From: Caldifarciminota bacterium
Lineage (GTDB): Bacteria > Hydrothermota > Tepidihabitantia > Tepidihabitantales > CAIPLT01
NCBI GenBank assembly: GCA_903865935.1
Contig: CAIPLT010000060.1
Span: 1 to 63,876, forward strand
Direction of reading: 5' to 3'
DNA: 63,876 nucleotides
Part shown: positions 46,241 through 55,813 of the stretch, in pieces
How the letters are laid out: each line of letters opens with the position of its first letter
How positions within the stretch are numbered: the stretch's first letter is position 1
The notes under the pieces: generated by a model
Told to the model about the DNA's origin: nothing
Databases searched by the model: none
What the model saw: the letters and a program-made list of their open reading frames with translations, nothing else
Position numbers and translations under genes: made by a program

Positions 46241-47050
46241 ATGATTGAATCCGATAATATCATTGTCGTTGAAAATCTTATTAAACGATTTGGTGATTTG
46301 AATGCGGTTGATGATATAACATTTCAAGTTCAGAAAAAAGAGATATTTGCTTTTCTTGGTCCGAATGGCGCAGGCAAGACTACATTGATTAAAGTGCTTA
46401 TCACCCTGATTCCGCCAACCAGCGGTAAAGCATTGGTTGGCGGTCTTGATATCTCGCGTAATGCCGGTAAAGTGCGTAAGATTATCGGGTATGTGCCGCA
46501 GATGATTTCGGTTGATGGCACTCTTACCGCTTATGAAAACTTATTATTGATGGCACGCCTGTTTGATATTCCGAGAAAAGAACAAAAATCTCGTGTTATC
46601 GAAGTGCTCGAGTTTCTTGATTTAGCTGACCATTCGGATAAATTAGTCCGGACATTTTCCGGCGGTATGATTCGAAAACTTGAAGTAGGACTGGCAATGC
46701 TTAATCACCCGCCAGTGCTTTTTCTTGATGAGCCGACCACTGGTCTTGACCCGATTGCCAAGCAGGGTGTCTGGGACCATCTGTTGGAAATCCGCAATAA
46801 ATTCGACACAACAATTTTCTTTTCCACCCACAATATGGAAGAAGCAGCAGCAGTATCATCACGGGTTGCGATAATGAATGCGGGTAAGATTGCGGTAATT
46901 GGCAAGGTTAATGATTTGACTGAACAAACCAAGAAAGAAAATGCCACGCTCGAAGATGCCTTTATATTTTTCACCGGCAGCACGATTCGCGAGACGAGCG
47001 GTTATCGGGAAGCTCGGCGGTCAAGGCAAAAACAGAGCCGACTTGGTTAA
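46241..47050 (+). CDS. ABC-2 type transporter ATP-binding protein
   Basis: 269 residues from the ATG at 46241; an upstream extension inside the GT2 gene is rejected. Walker A GPNGAGKTT, signature FSGGMIRKLEVG, Walker B LFLDEPTTGLDP and the H-loop STHNMEE are present, in the DrrA/CcmA-like subfamily. It powers the permease encoded 4 nt downstream. The substrate is unknown; a lipid, polysaccharide or drug is possible. Confidence 0.93.
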   Translation: MIESDNIIVVENLIKRFGDLNAVDDITFQVQKKEIFAFLGPNGAGKTTLIKVLITLIPPTSGKALVGGLDISRNAGKVRKIIGYVPQMISVDGTLTAYENLLLMARLFDIPRKEQKSRVIEVLEFLDLADHSDKLVRTFSGGMIRKLEVGLAMLNHPPVLFLDEPTTGLDPIAKQGVWDHLLEIRNKFDTTIFFSTHNMEEAAAVSSRVAIMNAGKIAVIGKVNDLTEQTKKENATLEDAFIFFTGSTIRETSGYREARRSRQKQSRLG

Positions 47051-47053
47051 AAT

Positions 47054-47830
47054 ATGATTAAATACATTTTTCAGGTTGTCAGAAAATCACTGGTGCTGGC
47101 AGAGATGGAAGCACGCAAGCTCTTGCATGACCCGACCGAAGTCATAACGCGTGCAGTCCAGCCGATTCTGTGGCTTGGCATTTTTGGTGAAGCACTCAGC
47201 AAAATACGGGCGATTCCAACTGGTGGATATACCTATCTGCAATTCATTACACCCGGTATTCTCACTCAATCAGTAACATTTCTTGCCATCTTTTATGGTA
47301 TTGCGATTATCTGGGAGCGGGATATGGGACTATTGCAGAAATTTCTTGTCACACCGACACCGCGAATTGCTCTGGTTTGGGGAAAAATGGCATCAGCTGG
47401 TATCCGCGGGCTTTGCCAGGTCGTGATAATATTTATTTTCACTCGGATACTCCATATTACATTATATATAACGCCTTTATCAATTCTGGGCGTCATTCTT
47501 ATCACTTTGCTTGGTGCGGGATTTTTCACCGGTCTTTCAACTGTGATTGCGTCAATCGTCAAGACCCGGGAGCGTTTTATGGGCATCGGGCAGATTATCA
47601 CCTTACCGCTCTTTTTTGCATCGAACGCAATCTATCCGATTCAAATCATGCCCAGATGGCTTCAGATTGTGGCGCGGGTAAATCCGTTAAGTTACATGGT
47701 TGACGGTTTGCGCTCGCTTTTAGTAACAGGAAACTTTACGAAACTGCCTTTGGATATTGCGGTGCTCGCGGTTGCCGCCTATCTTATCTCGCTTTTAAGC
47801 GCCTATTTATATCCCAGCATCGCAAGTTAG
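47054..47830 (+). CDS. ABC-2 type transporter permease
   Basis: 258 residues with about six membrane segments and the ABC-2 signature region LFFASNAIYPIQIMPRWLQI followed by NPLSYMVDGLRSLL near the C-terminus. DrrB-like. It pairs with the preceding ATPase and probably exports a hydrophobic or lipid-linked compound. Confidence 0.9.
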   Translation: MIKYIFQVVRKSLVLAEMEARKLLHDPTEVITRAVQPILWLGIFGEALSKIRAIPTGGYTYLQFITPGILTQSVTFLAIFYGIAIIWERDMGLLQKFLVTPTPRIALVWGKMASAGIRGLCQVVIIFIFTRILHITLYITPLSILGVILITLLGAGFFTGLSTVIASIVKTRERFMGIGQIITLPLFFASNAIYPIQIMPRWLQIVARVNPLSYMVDGLRSLLVTGNFTKLPLDIAVLAVAAYLISLLSAYLYPSIAS

Positions 47831-47843
47831 TGATCAGCATATC

Positions 47844-47871
47844 TTGACAGTAGTAAATCAACCCATATAAT
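47844..47871 (+). promoter_or_regulatory. Consensus promoter of ftsE, leaderless type
   Basis: Exact TTGACA (47844-47849) and TATAAT (47866-47871), 16 nt apart, 7 nt to the ATG at 47879. No Shine-Dalgarno. Confidence 0.78.
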
Positions 47872-47878
47872 AGATACA

Positions 47879-48544
47879 ATGATTAATTTTGAACACGTTT
47901 TAAAGGTATTCAAAAATTCTTGGACCGCTTTGTATGATATCAATCTGAAAATTACCAGCGGTGAATTTATTTTTTTAGTCGGACCGACCGGAGCCGGCAA
48001 ATCAACAATATTAAAGCTTATCTACCATGCAGAAAAACCAAATTCCGGTAAACTGAATGTGTTGGATTATAATCTCCACGACCATATTGATGATAATAAA
48101 GTCGCCGAACTAAGGCGTAAAATTGGCATTGTGTTTCAGGATTTTAAACTCTTAAATGAACGGACCGTCTATGAGAATATCGAATTTGTATTGCATGTAA
48201 CCGGTACCCGACCACAGTTGATTCCGGAAATTATCATATCTTCATTGAATTTGGTCGGGCTTGCCAATCGCAAGGATTTTTTCCCGTATCAACTGTCCGG
48301 CGGTGAACAGCAAAAAGTGGCAATCGCACGGGCTTTGGCAAAAGAACCCAAGATACTTTTGGCTGACGAGCCAACCGGTAATATTGACTACAAAGGTTCA
48401 GCCGAAATTTTATCCCTGTTAAAAACGATTAATTACAACGGAACAACCATCATAATGGCGACTCACGATAATGTGCTGGCTGAAACCAGTAAAAAAAGAA
48501 TTGTCTCTTTAGAAAACGGAAAAATTTTATCTGATGGCGTTTAA
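47879..48544 (+). CDS. ftsE: Cell-division ATP-binding protein FtsE
   Basis: 221 residues. Walker A GPTGAGKST (~39-47), signature LSGGEQQKVAIARAL, Walker B LLADEPTGNID and the H-loop MATHD. FtsE with FtsX forms a mechanotransmitting ABC complex at the division septum that activates peptidoglycan hydrolases. The overlap with ftsX and the EnvC-like gene that follows support FtsE over LolD. Confidence 0.93.
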   Translation: MINFEHVLKVFKNSWTALYDINLKITSGEFIFLVGPTGAGKSTILKLIYHAEKPNSGKLNVLDYNLHDHIDDNKVAELRRKIGIVFQDFKLLNERTVYENIEFVLHVTGTRPQLIPEIIISSLNLVGLANRKDFFPYQLSGGEQQKVAIARALAKEPKILLADEPTGNIDYKGSAEILSLLKTINYNGTTIIMATHDNVLAETSKKRIVSLENGKILSDGV

Positions 48545-49382
48545 GTTTTTATCCCAGGAAGCATTTAAGAATATAACAAGGAACAAATCATCTTTTTTCC
48601 TTTCCTCAGGCGTGTCAGCTGCGTGCCTCTTGCTTTTCACGATATTTTTGGTGCTGACCATTAATGTCTATCGAATCAAGAATACAGTCGAAGACCGCAT
48701 TGAAATATCCGCATTTCTGACCGACAATGCTAACCAGATTGAACTGACTGACAAGATTATGCAATTAGACGGTGTAAAACAGGTGCAGTATATTTCCAAG
48801 GATGATGCCTTAAAAGAACTGAGAATTGACTTGGGAGAAAACTCAAACATCCTTGATATCCTGCAACGTAATCCGCTGCCCGCTTCTTTGCGGGTTAAAA
48901 TTAATCCTGATTATAAACTGCCAACCAAATTAGGTGAACTGGAACAAAAAATCTCGCTCTTAAAAGGTATCCGTGAAACCTGGTCCGGCAAAGATATAAT
49001 CGTAAGATTACATAACATCATAAGTGTTGTTGCGGGTTTTGATATCGGGATACTTTTCATTGTCTTTATCTCGGTCATCTTTATTGTCTCGCGGACGGTA
49101 GAAGCAACGATTCTTGCCCGTGCCCGAGAAATTGAAATTATGAAACTGGTCGGCGCGACCAGCGCAATGGTAAAATTTCCTTTTTATGTTGAGGGGTTTT
49201 TTCAGGGATTATTGGGGAGCATCGTATCTTTTCTGATAACCGTAATTATTTTTTATTTTATTTCTTCCTTTGTTCCTTTCCTGCAAATGCCCTATCTGCT
49301 GATTTTAGTTTTTAATATCTTCTGGGGAAGTATTTTGGGAATCGGCGGTTCCTATATCGCGCTGTCGCGTATCCTGAAATGA
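48534..49382 (+). CDS. ftsX: Cell-division protein FtsX
   Basis: 282 residues with four membrane segments (~22-44, ~160-185, ~220-240, ~255-275). The periplasmic loop carries the FtsX pattern (VEDRIEISAFL; VKQVQYISKDDALKEL). ARAREIEIMKLVGAT is the conserved cytoplasmic motif. It transmits ATP hydrolysis by FtsE to a periplasmic partner, presumably the next gene product. It overlaps ftsE by 11 nt and the EnvC-like gene by 4 nt. Confidence 0.93.
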   Translation: MAFKFLSQEAFKNITRNKSSFFLSSGVSAACLLLFTIFLVLTINVYRIKNTVEDRIEISAFLTDNANQIELTDKIMQLDGVKQVQYISKDDALKELRIDLGENSNILDILQRNPLPASLRVKINPDYKLPTKLGELEQKISLLKGIRETWSGKDIIVRLHNIISVVAGFDIGILFIVFISVIFIVSRTVEATILARAREIEIMKLVGATSAMVKFPFYVEGFFQGLLGSIVSFLITVIIFYFISSFVPFLQMPYLLILVFNIFWGSILGIGGSYIALSRILK

Positions 49383-50521
49383 GATACCGTTATATCTTAA
49401 GTTCGTTCTTAGCCGTATTTCTGGTTTACCAATCACTGAATATATTTTTATTTGCTCAAGAGAGTATTGAGAGCACGCGCCGGGAACTGGAAAAAACTCA
49501 GGAGCAGCTGCGCACAGTGCAGGACAAAATCGATGCCCTGGATAAACAGGAAAAAGGCGTTTTAAACCGTATTGATGCATACGACGAGAAGATTAATCTA
49601 ACCAAAAAATATATCCGCGAATTGAACCGAGCGCAACAGGCCAAGAAAAATGAAATCATCACGGTAACCAGCCAGATTAAAAGCACTCAGGGTCAAATCA
49701 TTGCCCGCCAGTCTGACCTGGAAAAATTATTAGTAAATTATTATAAAGAAGAACGCACTTTACCCGTAGAACTGTTCTTATCGAACAAGTCAATCGCCGA
49801 CGTTTATAAAAAGTTCATCTATCTTCGAATTATTGCACAGGACCGGGAAAATTTAATCAAGCAGTTTCGCGTCATGAAACAGGATCTAGAATCACAGCAG
49901 GCACAGTTAATCGCGGCTAACCTGCAGTTAGTTCAATATAAACAAAAACGCGAAGACGAACAGAGCGATTTGAAAGTATCCCAGTCAATGGAGGCTAAAA
50001 TACTCGATAAAGTCCGGACTCAGAAATCGCAGAGTCAAACCATGGAAGATGAACTTAAAACTGCGGCTGCTAAACTGGAAAATTTAATTACTCAATTAGA
50101 ACAGCAAAGACGTGTCCGTAAATTGGCGCCCGGTACACACTATCTTGAAATAATGAAAGGAAAGTTACCCTGGCCCTATTATGGCACGGTGGTTGCCCGC
50201 TTTGGAACCAAACAAGACCCGAAATACAATACAAAAATTCGCAATAGCGGTATTGATATCCAGACTCCCAAGGGCGCTGACATCAAGGCGATTGCACAAG
50301 GACGGGTCGTGTACGCGGACCGATTTATGGGCTATGGTAATATGGTAATCTTGGACCATGGCGATGGTTATTACTCGCTTTATTCCAATCTGTCCGATAT
50401 GAGCGCAAGCGTCGGCGCAAATATTGAGCAGGGTGAAATAGTTGGCAGCTCGACTGCTATACTCCATTTTGAACTGCGCAGCGAAGGAAAACCAGTAGAC
50501 CCTTTGCTATGGCTTAATTAG
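49379..50521 (+). CDS. envC: EnvC-like murein hydrolase activator (coiled coil plus degenerate M23/LytM domain)
   Basis: 380 residues. Signal peptide 1-27, then a coiled coil of about 220 residues and a C-terminal M23 domain (~265-380). Two zinc ligands seem lost: canonical HxGxD reads NSGID, and the usual YAHL reads YSNL, while the final LHFEL is kept. As in E. coli EnvC, the domain probably activates an amidase rather than cutting peptidoglycan itself. It starts inside the ftsX stop. Confidence 0.88.
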   Translation: MRYRYILSSFLAVFLVYQSLNIFLFAQESIESTRRELEKTQEQLRTVQDKIDALDKQEKGVLNRIDAYDEKINLTKKYIRELNRAQQAKKNEIITVTSQIKSTQGQIIARQSDLEKLLVNYYKEERTLPVELFLSNKSIADVYKKFIYLRIIAQDRENLIKQFRVMKQDLESQQAQLIAANLQLVQYKQKREDEQSDLKVSQSMEAKILDKVRTQKSQSQTMEDELKTAAAKLENLITQLEQQRRVRKLAPGTHYLEIMKGKLPWPYYGTVVARFGTKQDPKYNTKIRNSGIDIQTPKGADIKAIAQGRVVYADRFMGYGNMVILDHGDGYYSLYSNLSDMSASVGANIEQGEIVGSSTAILHFELRSEGKPVDPLLWLN

Positions 50522-50539
50522 TAAATTATTCAAGTATCA

Positions 50540-51616
50540 ATGCTTTTTTCAAAAATCTTAGGGCAAGAGCAGCCAAAACAAATACTGACCGCGTTATACG
50601 AGAAAAAACACTTCCCGGCTTTATTATTCACCGGACCAAAAGGCATTGGTAAAAGAACCACCGCAATTAATTTTGCCCAGATTATCAATTGTGCAACCAC
50701 TGGTGATATTGATATTAATCAGTGTGTACGTTGCCAGCAAATCGGAAATCTTATTTATCCTGATATAAAAGTTCTGTTTCCGATTGCCTCCAGCGGTAAA
50801 TCAGATTCAGCTAATATTACAGACTCGGACGATAATAAATTTTTAGATGAAATTGGCAAGAATATTAATGCATTTGCTCTGGGTCAATTCCGACCCTATC
50901 TGCCTGCTTCCAATATCATACCGATACGGATTGTACGCTGGTTAAAACAGGAAATGTCATATAAGCCTTTAATCAGCCAGTATAAAATAATAATTATCCT
51001 TGATGCTGACCGGATGAACCAGGAAGCAGCCAATGCTTTCTTAAAAACACTCGAAGAACCGCAACCGCAGACAATTTTCATTTTAACTACGGAACGAATC
51101 TCCCGCATTATACCGACCATCCGTTCCCGATGCCAGACAATCCGATTTTTCAAGCTTCCCAAAGATTTAATAATTAAGCACCTGAAAAATAATAATATTT
51201 CAGATTCAGATGCTAAGCTAGCGGCTGAAGTATCTGAGGGGAGTTTGAGAACTGCGCTCGATTTTCAGTATCATAATATCGATTTTTTACCTGACACCGA
51301 ATTATTAAGTATTTTCGACCGTTCTAAATCTTCCGCACTCGAATCTTTAAATTACATTATCAATAATGACACGGATACGAAAGTTATTGAAAAATTAATC
51401 AATGGACTATTATTTATATTCCGCAAATCTTTGCAAGCGAAATTACAAATATCGGTCGAGTATAATAATGAAATTACCAAGACGATAACATCAAATTTGA
51501 CCATAGAACAGATTGTTCAAAGAATTTCAATATTATTAAATGTTTTAAATGATACCGAGCTTCATCTCAATAAAAAACTGAACCTGTTTACAATTTTATC
51601 CAATATCAGATTCTAG
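50540..51616 (+). CDS. holB: DNA polymerase III delta' subunit (HolB-like clamp-loader ATPase)
   Basis: 358 residues. AAA+ domain with GPKGIGKRTTA, an atypical Zn module (CVRC preceded by a single Cys), ILDADRMNQEAANAFLKTLEEP and the arginine-finger region TIRSRCQTI. It is a fixed subunit of the clamp loader that opens the beta clamp. An insertion around residues 80-105 (SSGKSDSANITDSDD) is longer than in E. coli. It sits 18 nt after the EnvC-like gene, likely in one operon. Confidence 0.88.
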   Translation: MLFSKILGQEQPKQILTALYEKKHFPALLFTGPKGIGKRTTAINFAQIINCATTGDIDINQCVRCQQIGNLIYPDIKVLFPIASSGKSDSANITDSDDNKFLDEIGKNINAFALGQFRPYLPASNIIPIRIVRWLKQEMSYKPLISQYKIIIILDADRMNQEAANAFLKTLEEPQPQTIFILTTERISRIIPTIRSRCQTIRFFKLPKDLIIKHLKNNNISDSDAKLAAEVSEGSLRTALDFQYHNIDFLPDTELLSIFDRSKSSALESLNYIINNDTDTKVIEKLINGLLFIFRKSLQAKLQISVEYNNEITKTITSNLTIEQIVQRISILLNVLNDTELHLNKKLNLFTILSNIRF

Positions 51617-51631
51617 AACGCTTTATTTCCA

Positions 51632-52939
51632 ATGAGTAAAAAAGTCTTACTGGTCAATCCATGGATTTATGATTTTAAAGCGTATGATTTTTGGATGAAA
51701 CCGCTCGGGCTCTTGTATGTCGCAGCTTATTTACGCAAAGCTGGATTTGAAATAAACTTTATTGACTGTCTTGACCGTTATCACCCGGTATTAATGAAAA
51801 ATGTTTCAAAACTGCCAAAAAGTGATTTATTTGGCCGAGGTAAGTTTTATACTCAGGAAATAGAAAAACCAACCGTATATCAACATATTACCCGTAAATA
51901 CAGACGCTATGGTATGCCGCCCGAAGTTTTTAAACAGATTCTGGATGGCGTTTCCGAACCCGACTCTATTTTGGTAACATCAATTATGACCTATTGGTAT
52001 CCTGGCCTATTTGATGTGATCAAAATCTTAAAAACTCGTTTTCCAAAAACTCCGGTCATATTAGGCGGTATCTATGCAACAATCTGTTATGAACACGCCC
52101 GAGAATTTTCCAGAGCTGATTATGTTATTAAAGGACCAGCCGAACAGAATCTTGTTTCAATATTTCCAGAACTTAAACCGGTTTCTTTTGAGCATCTCCC
52201 CTTTCCGGCATTCGATTTATACTCCAAGCTTGACTATACCTGTATGTTGACTTCTCAAGGTTGTCCGTTTTCATGTGTATATTGCGCTGTGCCGAATCTC
52301 TCGCCTAAATTAATTTATCGAGACTGCACATCAATAATTTCTGAAATTAGTAATTATCAAAATATGAGTATAAAAAATATCGCTTTTTATGATGATGCTT
52401 TACTTGCTAATCCGTCTTTTTCTTTGGTATTAGATGAAATTATTAGACGCAACATTAAAATGCAATTTCATACGCCGAATGGTTTACACCCGCGGTTTTT
52501 CAATCAGGGACTAGCGGATAAAATGTTTGCTGCCGGTTTTAAGACGATTTACCTCAGTCTTGAAACAACCGATTGTAAAATTCATGAGAAAATTGATAAT
52601 AAGGTTACGCTTCAGGAATTTATTCAGGCATTTGAATATTTAAAAAAGAGCGGATTTTCCAATTCGCAGATTCATGCCTATTTGATGATTGGGCTGCCCG
52701 AAATCAGTGTTGAACTTGTAAAACAGAGTATCGATTTTGTTCATAGTCTCGGGATAACCGTTCATTTAGTTGAGTTCTCGCCAATCCCGGGTACAAAAGC
52801 ATTTGAACAGCTTGGCTTTGATGAGCAAACCAACCCGTGCCTGCATAACAATACTATCTTTCCGGCATTAAACGATGAAATGAAAAAACAGATGCTTGAA
52901 ATAAAAGCTTATCTTTCAAAACTCGAACTTACTGTTTGA
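51632..52939 (+). CDS. B12-binding-domain radical SAM protein
   Basis: 435 residues. An N-terminal cobalamin-binding-like domain (~1-165; KPLGLLYVAAYLRKAGFE, PVILGGIYAT) precedes a radical SAM barrel whose cluster motif CPFSCVYC lies at ~210-217. TPNGLHPRFF and LMIGLPE match the PF04055 fold. The canonical DxHxxG is absent, as in many members. Substrate unknown: methyl transfer or lipid/cofactor modification. Its end overlaps the convergent lptG end by 11 nt. Confidence 0.9.
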   Translation: MSKKVLLVNPWIYDFKAYDFWMKPLGLLYVAAYLRKAGFEINFIDCLDRYHPVLMKNVSKLPKSDLFGRGKFYTQEIEKPTVYQHITRKYRRYGMPPEVFKQILDGVSEPDSILVTSIMTYWYPGLFDVIKILKTRFPKTPVILGGIYATICYEHAREFSRADYVIKGPAEQNLVSIFPELKPVSFEHLPFPAFDLYSKLDYTCMLTSQGCPFSCVYCAVPNLSPKLIYRDCTSIISEISNYQNMSIKNIAFYDDALLANPSFSLVLDEIIRRNIKMQFHTPNGLHPRFFNQGLADKMFAAGFKTIYLSLETTDCKIHEKIDNKVTLQEFIQAFEYLKKSGFSNSQIHAYLMIGLPEISVELVKQSIDFVHSLGITVHLVEFSPIPGTKAFEQLGFDEQTNPCLHNNTIFPALNDEMKKQMLEIKAYLSKLELTV

Positions 52940-54029
52940 CTTTTATCATCAAAAAAGCATCAACAACCAGAAACAGAAAATTACCAAACCAGGCAGCTAA
53001 AAATGGCGATATGACGCTCGACTGTCCATAGGCTTTGGTTACCTGCAAAAGTCCCCAGTAAATAAATGCAAATAGTAACCCCAGTCCAAGCCCGAACATT
53101 ATACTGCCGCGTCTCAGCTTGATGGTTAGCGGCAAGCTTAAAAGTATCAGAATTAAACCGATGAATGCATAGGAAAACCGGCAGTTGAATTCGACTTCCG
53201 ACTTGGCAGTTTTTAATCCCGCGATTTTGAGTTGTTCGATGTATTTTGATAATTCCCAGACCGACATTTCTTCAACCACTCTTGTTTCCTCGGTAAAATC
53301 ACTCGGTTTTTCATCGATCACCAGAACCATTGAATCATAATGAACATAAGACTCAATCGTGTCCTCGATAAAACTTCGGACATTGATATTTTTGCCGAGC
53401 CACTGGTGATTGATATAACGGGCTTCGCTTCCGTCATAGCGCTTTTCCAGCCGGCCTGACTGGTTTAATTGCACAATAACAAAATTACGCATAATACCGG
53501 ATAACTCTTCGTGAACTGGTTTAATACTCTCATACTCGTAAATAAAATAGACCAGCTGCTGCTCGCCTTTAATATATAGGTTATATCGTTTTGATGAAAT
53601 ATTGCCGTATTTGCGTTCGATTTTTATTCGTCTGAGGTCGTCCAGTTTTTTCAAGGAAGGTATCGTGACAAATTCATAGCCAAAAAACTCAACAACAATC
53701 AGCGCCAGCCCAAGAATAATTATTGGTGAAAACAAGCGGTACGTATTAATACCAGCAATCTGCATCACCGAAATCGAACGCTCGCGCATCAGCATACCAT
53801 AGACTAAAAAACAGGAGAGAATGATACCGACCGGCAGCATCAAACTGATTGCCGCGGGCAGATTGTATAAATAATACAAAGCGACCGTGAATATTGATGC
53901 ATGACGACCGATAAAATAATCGAGCTGGTCAAACAGGTCAATTAAAAGATATATCGCTACCACGCACAACACCGCGAGCACTGCGTATTTAATAAACTCT
54001 TTGATCAGGAAGCGGTCAATGACTTTCAT
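52929..54029 (-). CDS. lptG: LPS export permease LptG (YjgQ) or paralogue
   Basis: 366 residues with three N-terminal (~15-35, ~58-85, ~98-120) and three C-terminal (~285-360) membrane segments flanking a periplasmic beta-jellyroll, the YjgP/YjgQ architecture. MRERSISVMQIAGIN is the conserved coupling motif. It forms the inner-membrane LptB2FG transporter with the neighbouring gene. LptB, LptC and LptA are not in the window. Assignment of G versus F follows gene order and length. Confidence 0.9.
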   Translation of the reverse strand: MKVIDRFLIKEFIKYAVLAVLCVVAIYLLIDLFDQLDYFIGRHASIFTVALYYLYNLPAAISLMLPVGIILSCFLVYGMLMRERSISVMQIAGINTYRLFSPIIILGLALIVVEFFGYEFVTIPSLKKLDDLRRIKIERKYGNISSKRYNLYIKGEQQLVYFIYEYESIKPVHEELSGIMRNFVIVQLNQSGRLEKRYDGSEARYINHQWLGKNINVRSFIEDTIESYVHYDSMVLVIDEKPSDFTEETRVVEEMSVWELSKYIEQLKIAGLKTAKSEVEFNCRFSYAFIGLILILLSLPLTIKLRRGSIMFGLGLGLLFAFIYWGLLQVTKAYGQSSVISPFLAAWFGNFLFLVVDAFLMIKVKQ

Positions 54030-54032
54030 ATT

Positions 54033-55268
54033 TTATTTTGCGCGATGCAATAGTTTCTTGGTAAAATTTGTCTCAAAACCAACCGAACTTAACAATAGTA
54101 GTGTTACCGGTATTAAAATCAGATTGGCAAACCAGATACCGATGAACGGCGTGATTCGTCCTGCATCCGCAAATTCTTCACCGGCAATTAAAATGATATA
54201 ATAGACCGCAAAGAATAATAAACCGGTGACAAATCCGAAACCCAGTCCGCTGCGTTTAATCATTAGTCCAAGACCAGCACCAAAAAACAGAAATATCAGG
54301 CACGAACATGCCAGCGCGTATTTTTTCTCGATTTCGGTCGCGTATTGATTAAATTCGTTGTGCTTGTAGCGCAGTCGCGTCATCGCATCGTCATAACGAT
54401 ACTTGCTCACTTCATTTTCTGGCGTCTGCTTGTACTTTGCGACATCTTTATTAAGGTTTTTAATATCTTTACTGATGCTTCGAGTATGAGCATACAAATC
54501 ATACAAAACCATTTCACGGTCTGAGCGGTACTTACGTTCCCGACGGCTGAACTCATCGTCAATCGGCAGATTAATCTGATGACTTGAAAATGCCAGATGT
54601 CGGTATTTGTCTTTGGTTATCAGTTCGGAAATCTCGCCCGCATCCAGGTCGATCGTAATATATTTCTGGTCCGGACTCGTGATAATACGACCGGTTTTTG
54701 CTTTAATCAAGGTCGGGGTACTAAAATCATTTTTCTGCCAGATTGTTATATCATTCACCTTGCCGGTCCGCTCGTCAATTGACCCGATGTAAATAATATA
54801 ACCGGGAAAATCATCTAAGAAAGCGTTTTCGTAAATCCGGACCGCGGGTTTTTTCTGGGCGATGTCGGTTATAAGGTTACGGGCGTGGTGGCTTGCTTCT
54901 GGCAGAACATACCCGTTGAAAAATATCATAATTATTGTGATACTCGTAACAAAGAACAATAATGGTCGGAATAACCGCATCGGATTAATCCCCGAACTAC
55001 GGATTGCGGTCAATTCGTTGTCATGTACCAGACGGCCAAAAACCATCACCGAGGCGATTAAAACACCCATCGGAACACAGAATGAGAGCACAAAAGGCAG
55101 GCTGGAAAGCATTAGCTCGCCGACCAGCGCGATATTGACACCTTTACGCACCAGAAGGTCAACCAAGAGAAATACTTTGTCTAAAAGCAAAATTCCCGCC
55201 ATTATCGCTCCGCTCAAAAAGAACGGTCCGATAAAATCCTTAAGCATTGACCGGTACAAGGTTTTCAT
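54033..55268 (-). CDS. lptF: LPS export permease LptF (YjgP) or paralogue
   Basis: 411 residues, same six-segment plus jellyroll architecture as the next gene. VHDNELTAIRSSGINPMRLF is the coupling motif. A K/R/E-rich insertion (~245-290) lies before the fourth membrane segment. It starts about 30 nt after its predicted transcription start and has no strong Shine-Dalgarno. Its stop is 3 nt from the lptG start. Confidence 0.9.
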   Translation of the reverse strand: MKTLYRSMLKDFIGPFFLSGAIMAGILLLDKVFLLVDLLVRKGVNIALVGELMLSSLPFVLSFCVPMGVLIASVMVFGRLVHDNELTAIRSSGINPMRLFRPLLFFVTSITIIMIFFNGYVLPEASHHARNLITDIAQKKPAVRIYENAFLDDFPGYIIYIGSIDERTGKVNDITIWQKNDFSTPTLIKAKTGRIITSPDQKYITIDLDAGEISELITKDKYRHLAFSSHQINLPIDDEFSRRERKYRSDREMVLYDLYAHTRSISKDIKNLNKDVAKYKQTPENEVSKYRYDDAMTRLRYKHNEFNQYATEIEKKYALACSCLIFLFFGAGLGLMIKRSGLGFGFVTGLLFFAVYYIILIAGEEFADAGRITPFIGIWFANLILIPVTLLLLSSVGFETNFTKKLLHRAK

Positions 55269-55298
55269 TAAAGTTCCAATCTCATAGACATAAAGATT

Positions 55299-55327
55299 AA
55301 TATATTAGTTGCCAGGTGATATGTCAA
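55299..55327 (-). promoter_or_regulatory. Promoter of lptF-lptG
   Basis: Minus strand TTGACA (55322-55327), 17 nt, TATATT (55299-55304). Leader of about 24 nt to the ATG at 55268. Confidence 0.65.
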
Positions 55328-55392
55328 GTGTCCTTATTGTATACTTATATGTTCTAGATATCATAAATATATGTATGGTAGAATAATTATCA

Positions 55393-55428
55393 GGAGACGG
55401 AAGGCATTTTATCCGTCTCCTTTTTGTT
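55393..55428. terminator. Terminator hairpin after the 55442-55813 gene
   Basis: Perfect 8 bp stem GGAGACGG / CCGTCTCC (55393-55400 and 55413-55420) with a 12 nt loop. It begins 21 nt past the minus-strand stop at 55442. The T tract (55421-55425) lies on the plus-strand side, so termination on the minus strand would be weaker. Confidence 0.6.
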
Positions 55429-55441
55429 ATTCAGCTATCGC

Positions 55442-55813
55442 TTACGGAGCAGGTGCGGCGATCGTGAAGATGGTGTTGCGGATTTTCTCTAAGGTGTCGC
55501 AGTCAAGTCCTTTGCCAACCCATTTGTTGACTGTAATGTCAACAACGTTTAAGAATTGTGCACCCGAAAACTTCGATGCGAGTTTATAAACCTCGCGACC
55601 AAAGTTGATGTAGAACGGGTTCTGAATCGTTGTAGTACCAGCTTCAGTTAAAATCAGCTTAACTTCATTCTTAACCGTTTCTTACTGGGGAAAGATTGCA
55701 GCGAGTTGCTCGCGCATTTTATCTTTATAACCAGCAAGTTTGGTTGAGACGACATCACCCGAAAACATCGCATCCCATTTGTCCAACCGTCTTGATGCAG
55801 GTCTGACTGCCAT
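55442..55813 (-). pseudogene. Small hypothetical gene interrupted by one in-frame TAA
   Basis: An ATG at 55811-55813 with AAAGGAG upstream opens a frame of 123 codons to TAA at 55442, interrupted only by TAA at 55682-55684 (codon 44). Before it the product reads MAVRPASRRLDKWDAMFSGD..., after it ETVKNEVKLIL ... LEKIRNTIFTIAAPAP, both with normal composition. It has its own ribosome site and hairpin terminator, so it is a complete unit. I do not recognise the family. A recent nonsense mutation, a base-call error or readthrough are all possible. Confidence 0.6.

Noticed and set aside
47879-48544. LolD lipoprotein-exporter ATPase
   Set aside because: The coupled downstream genes are FtsX- and EnvC-like, not LolC/E.
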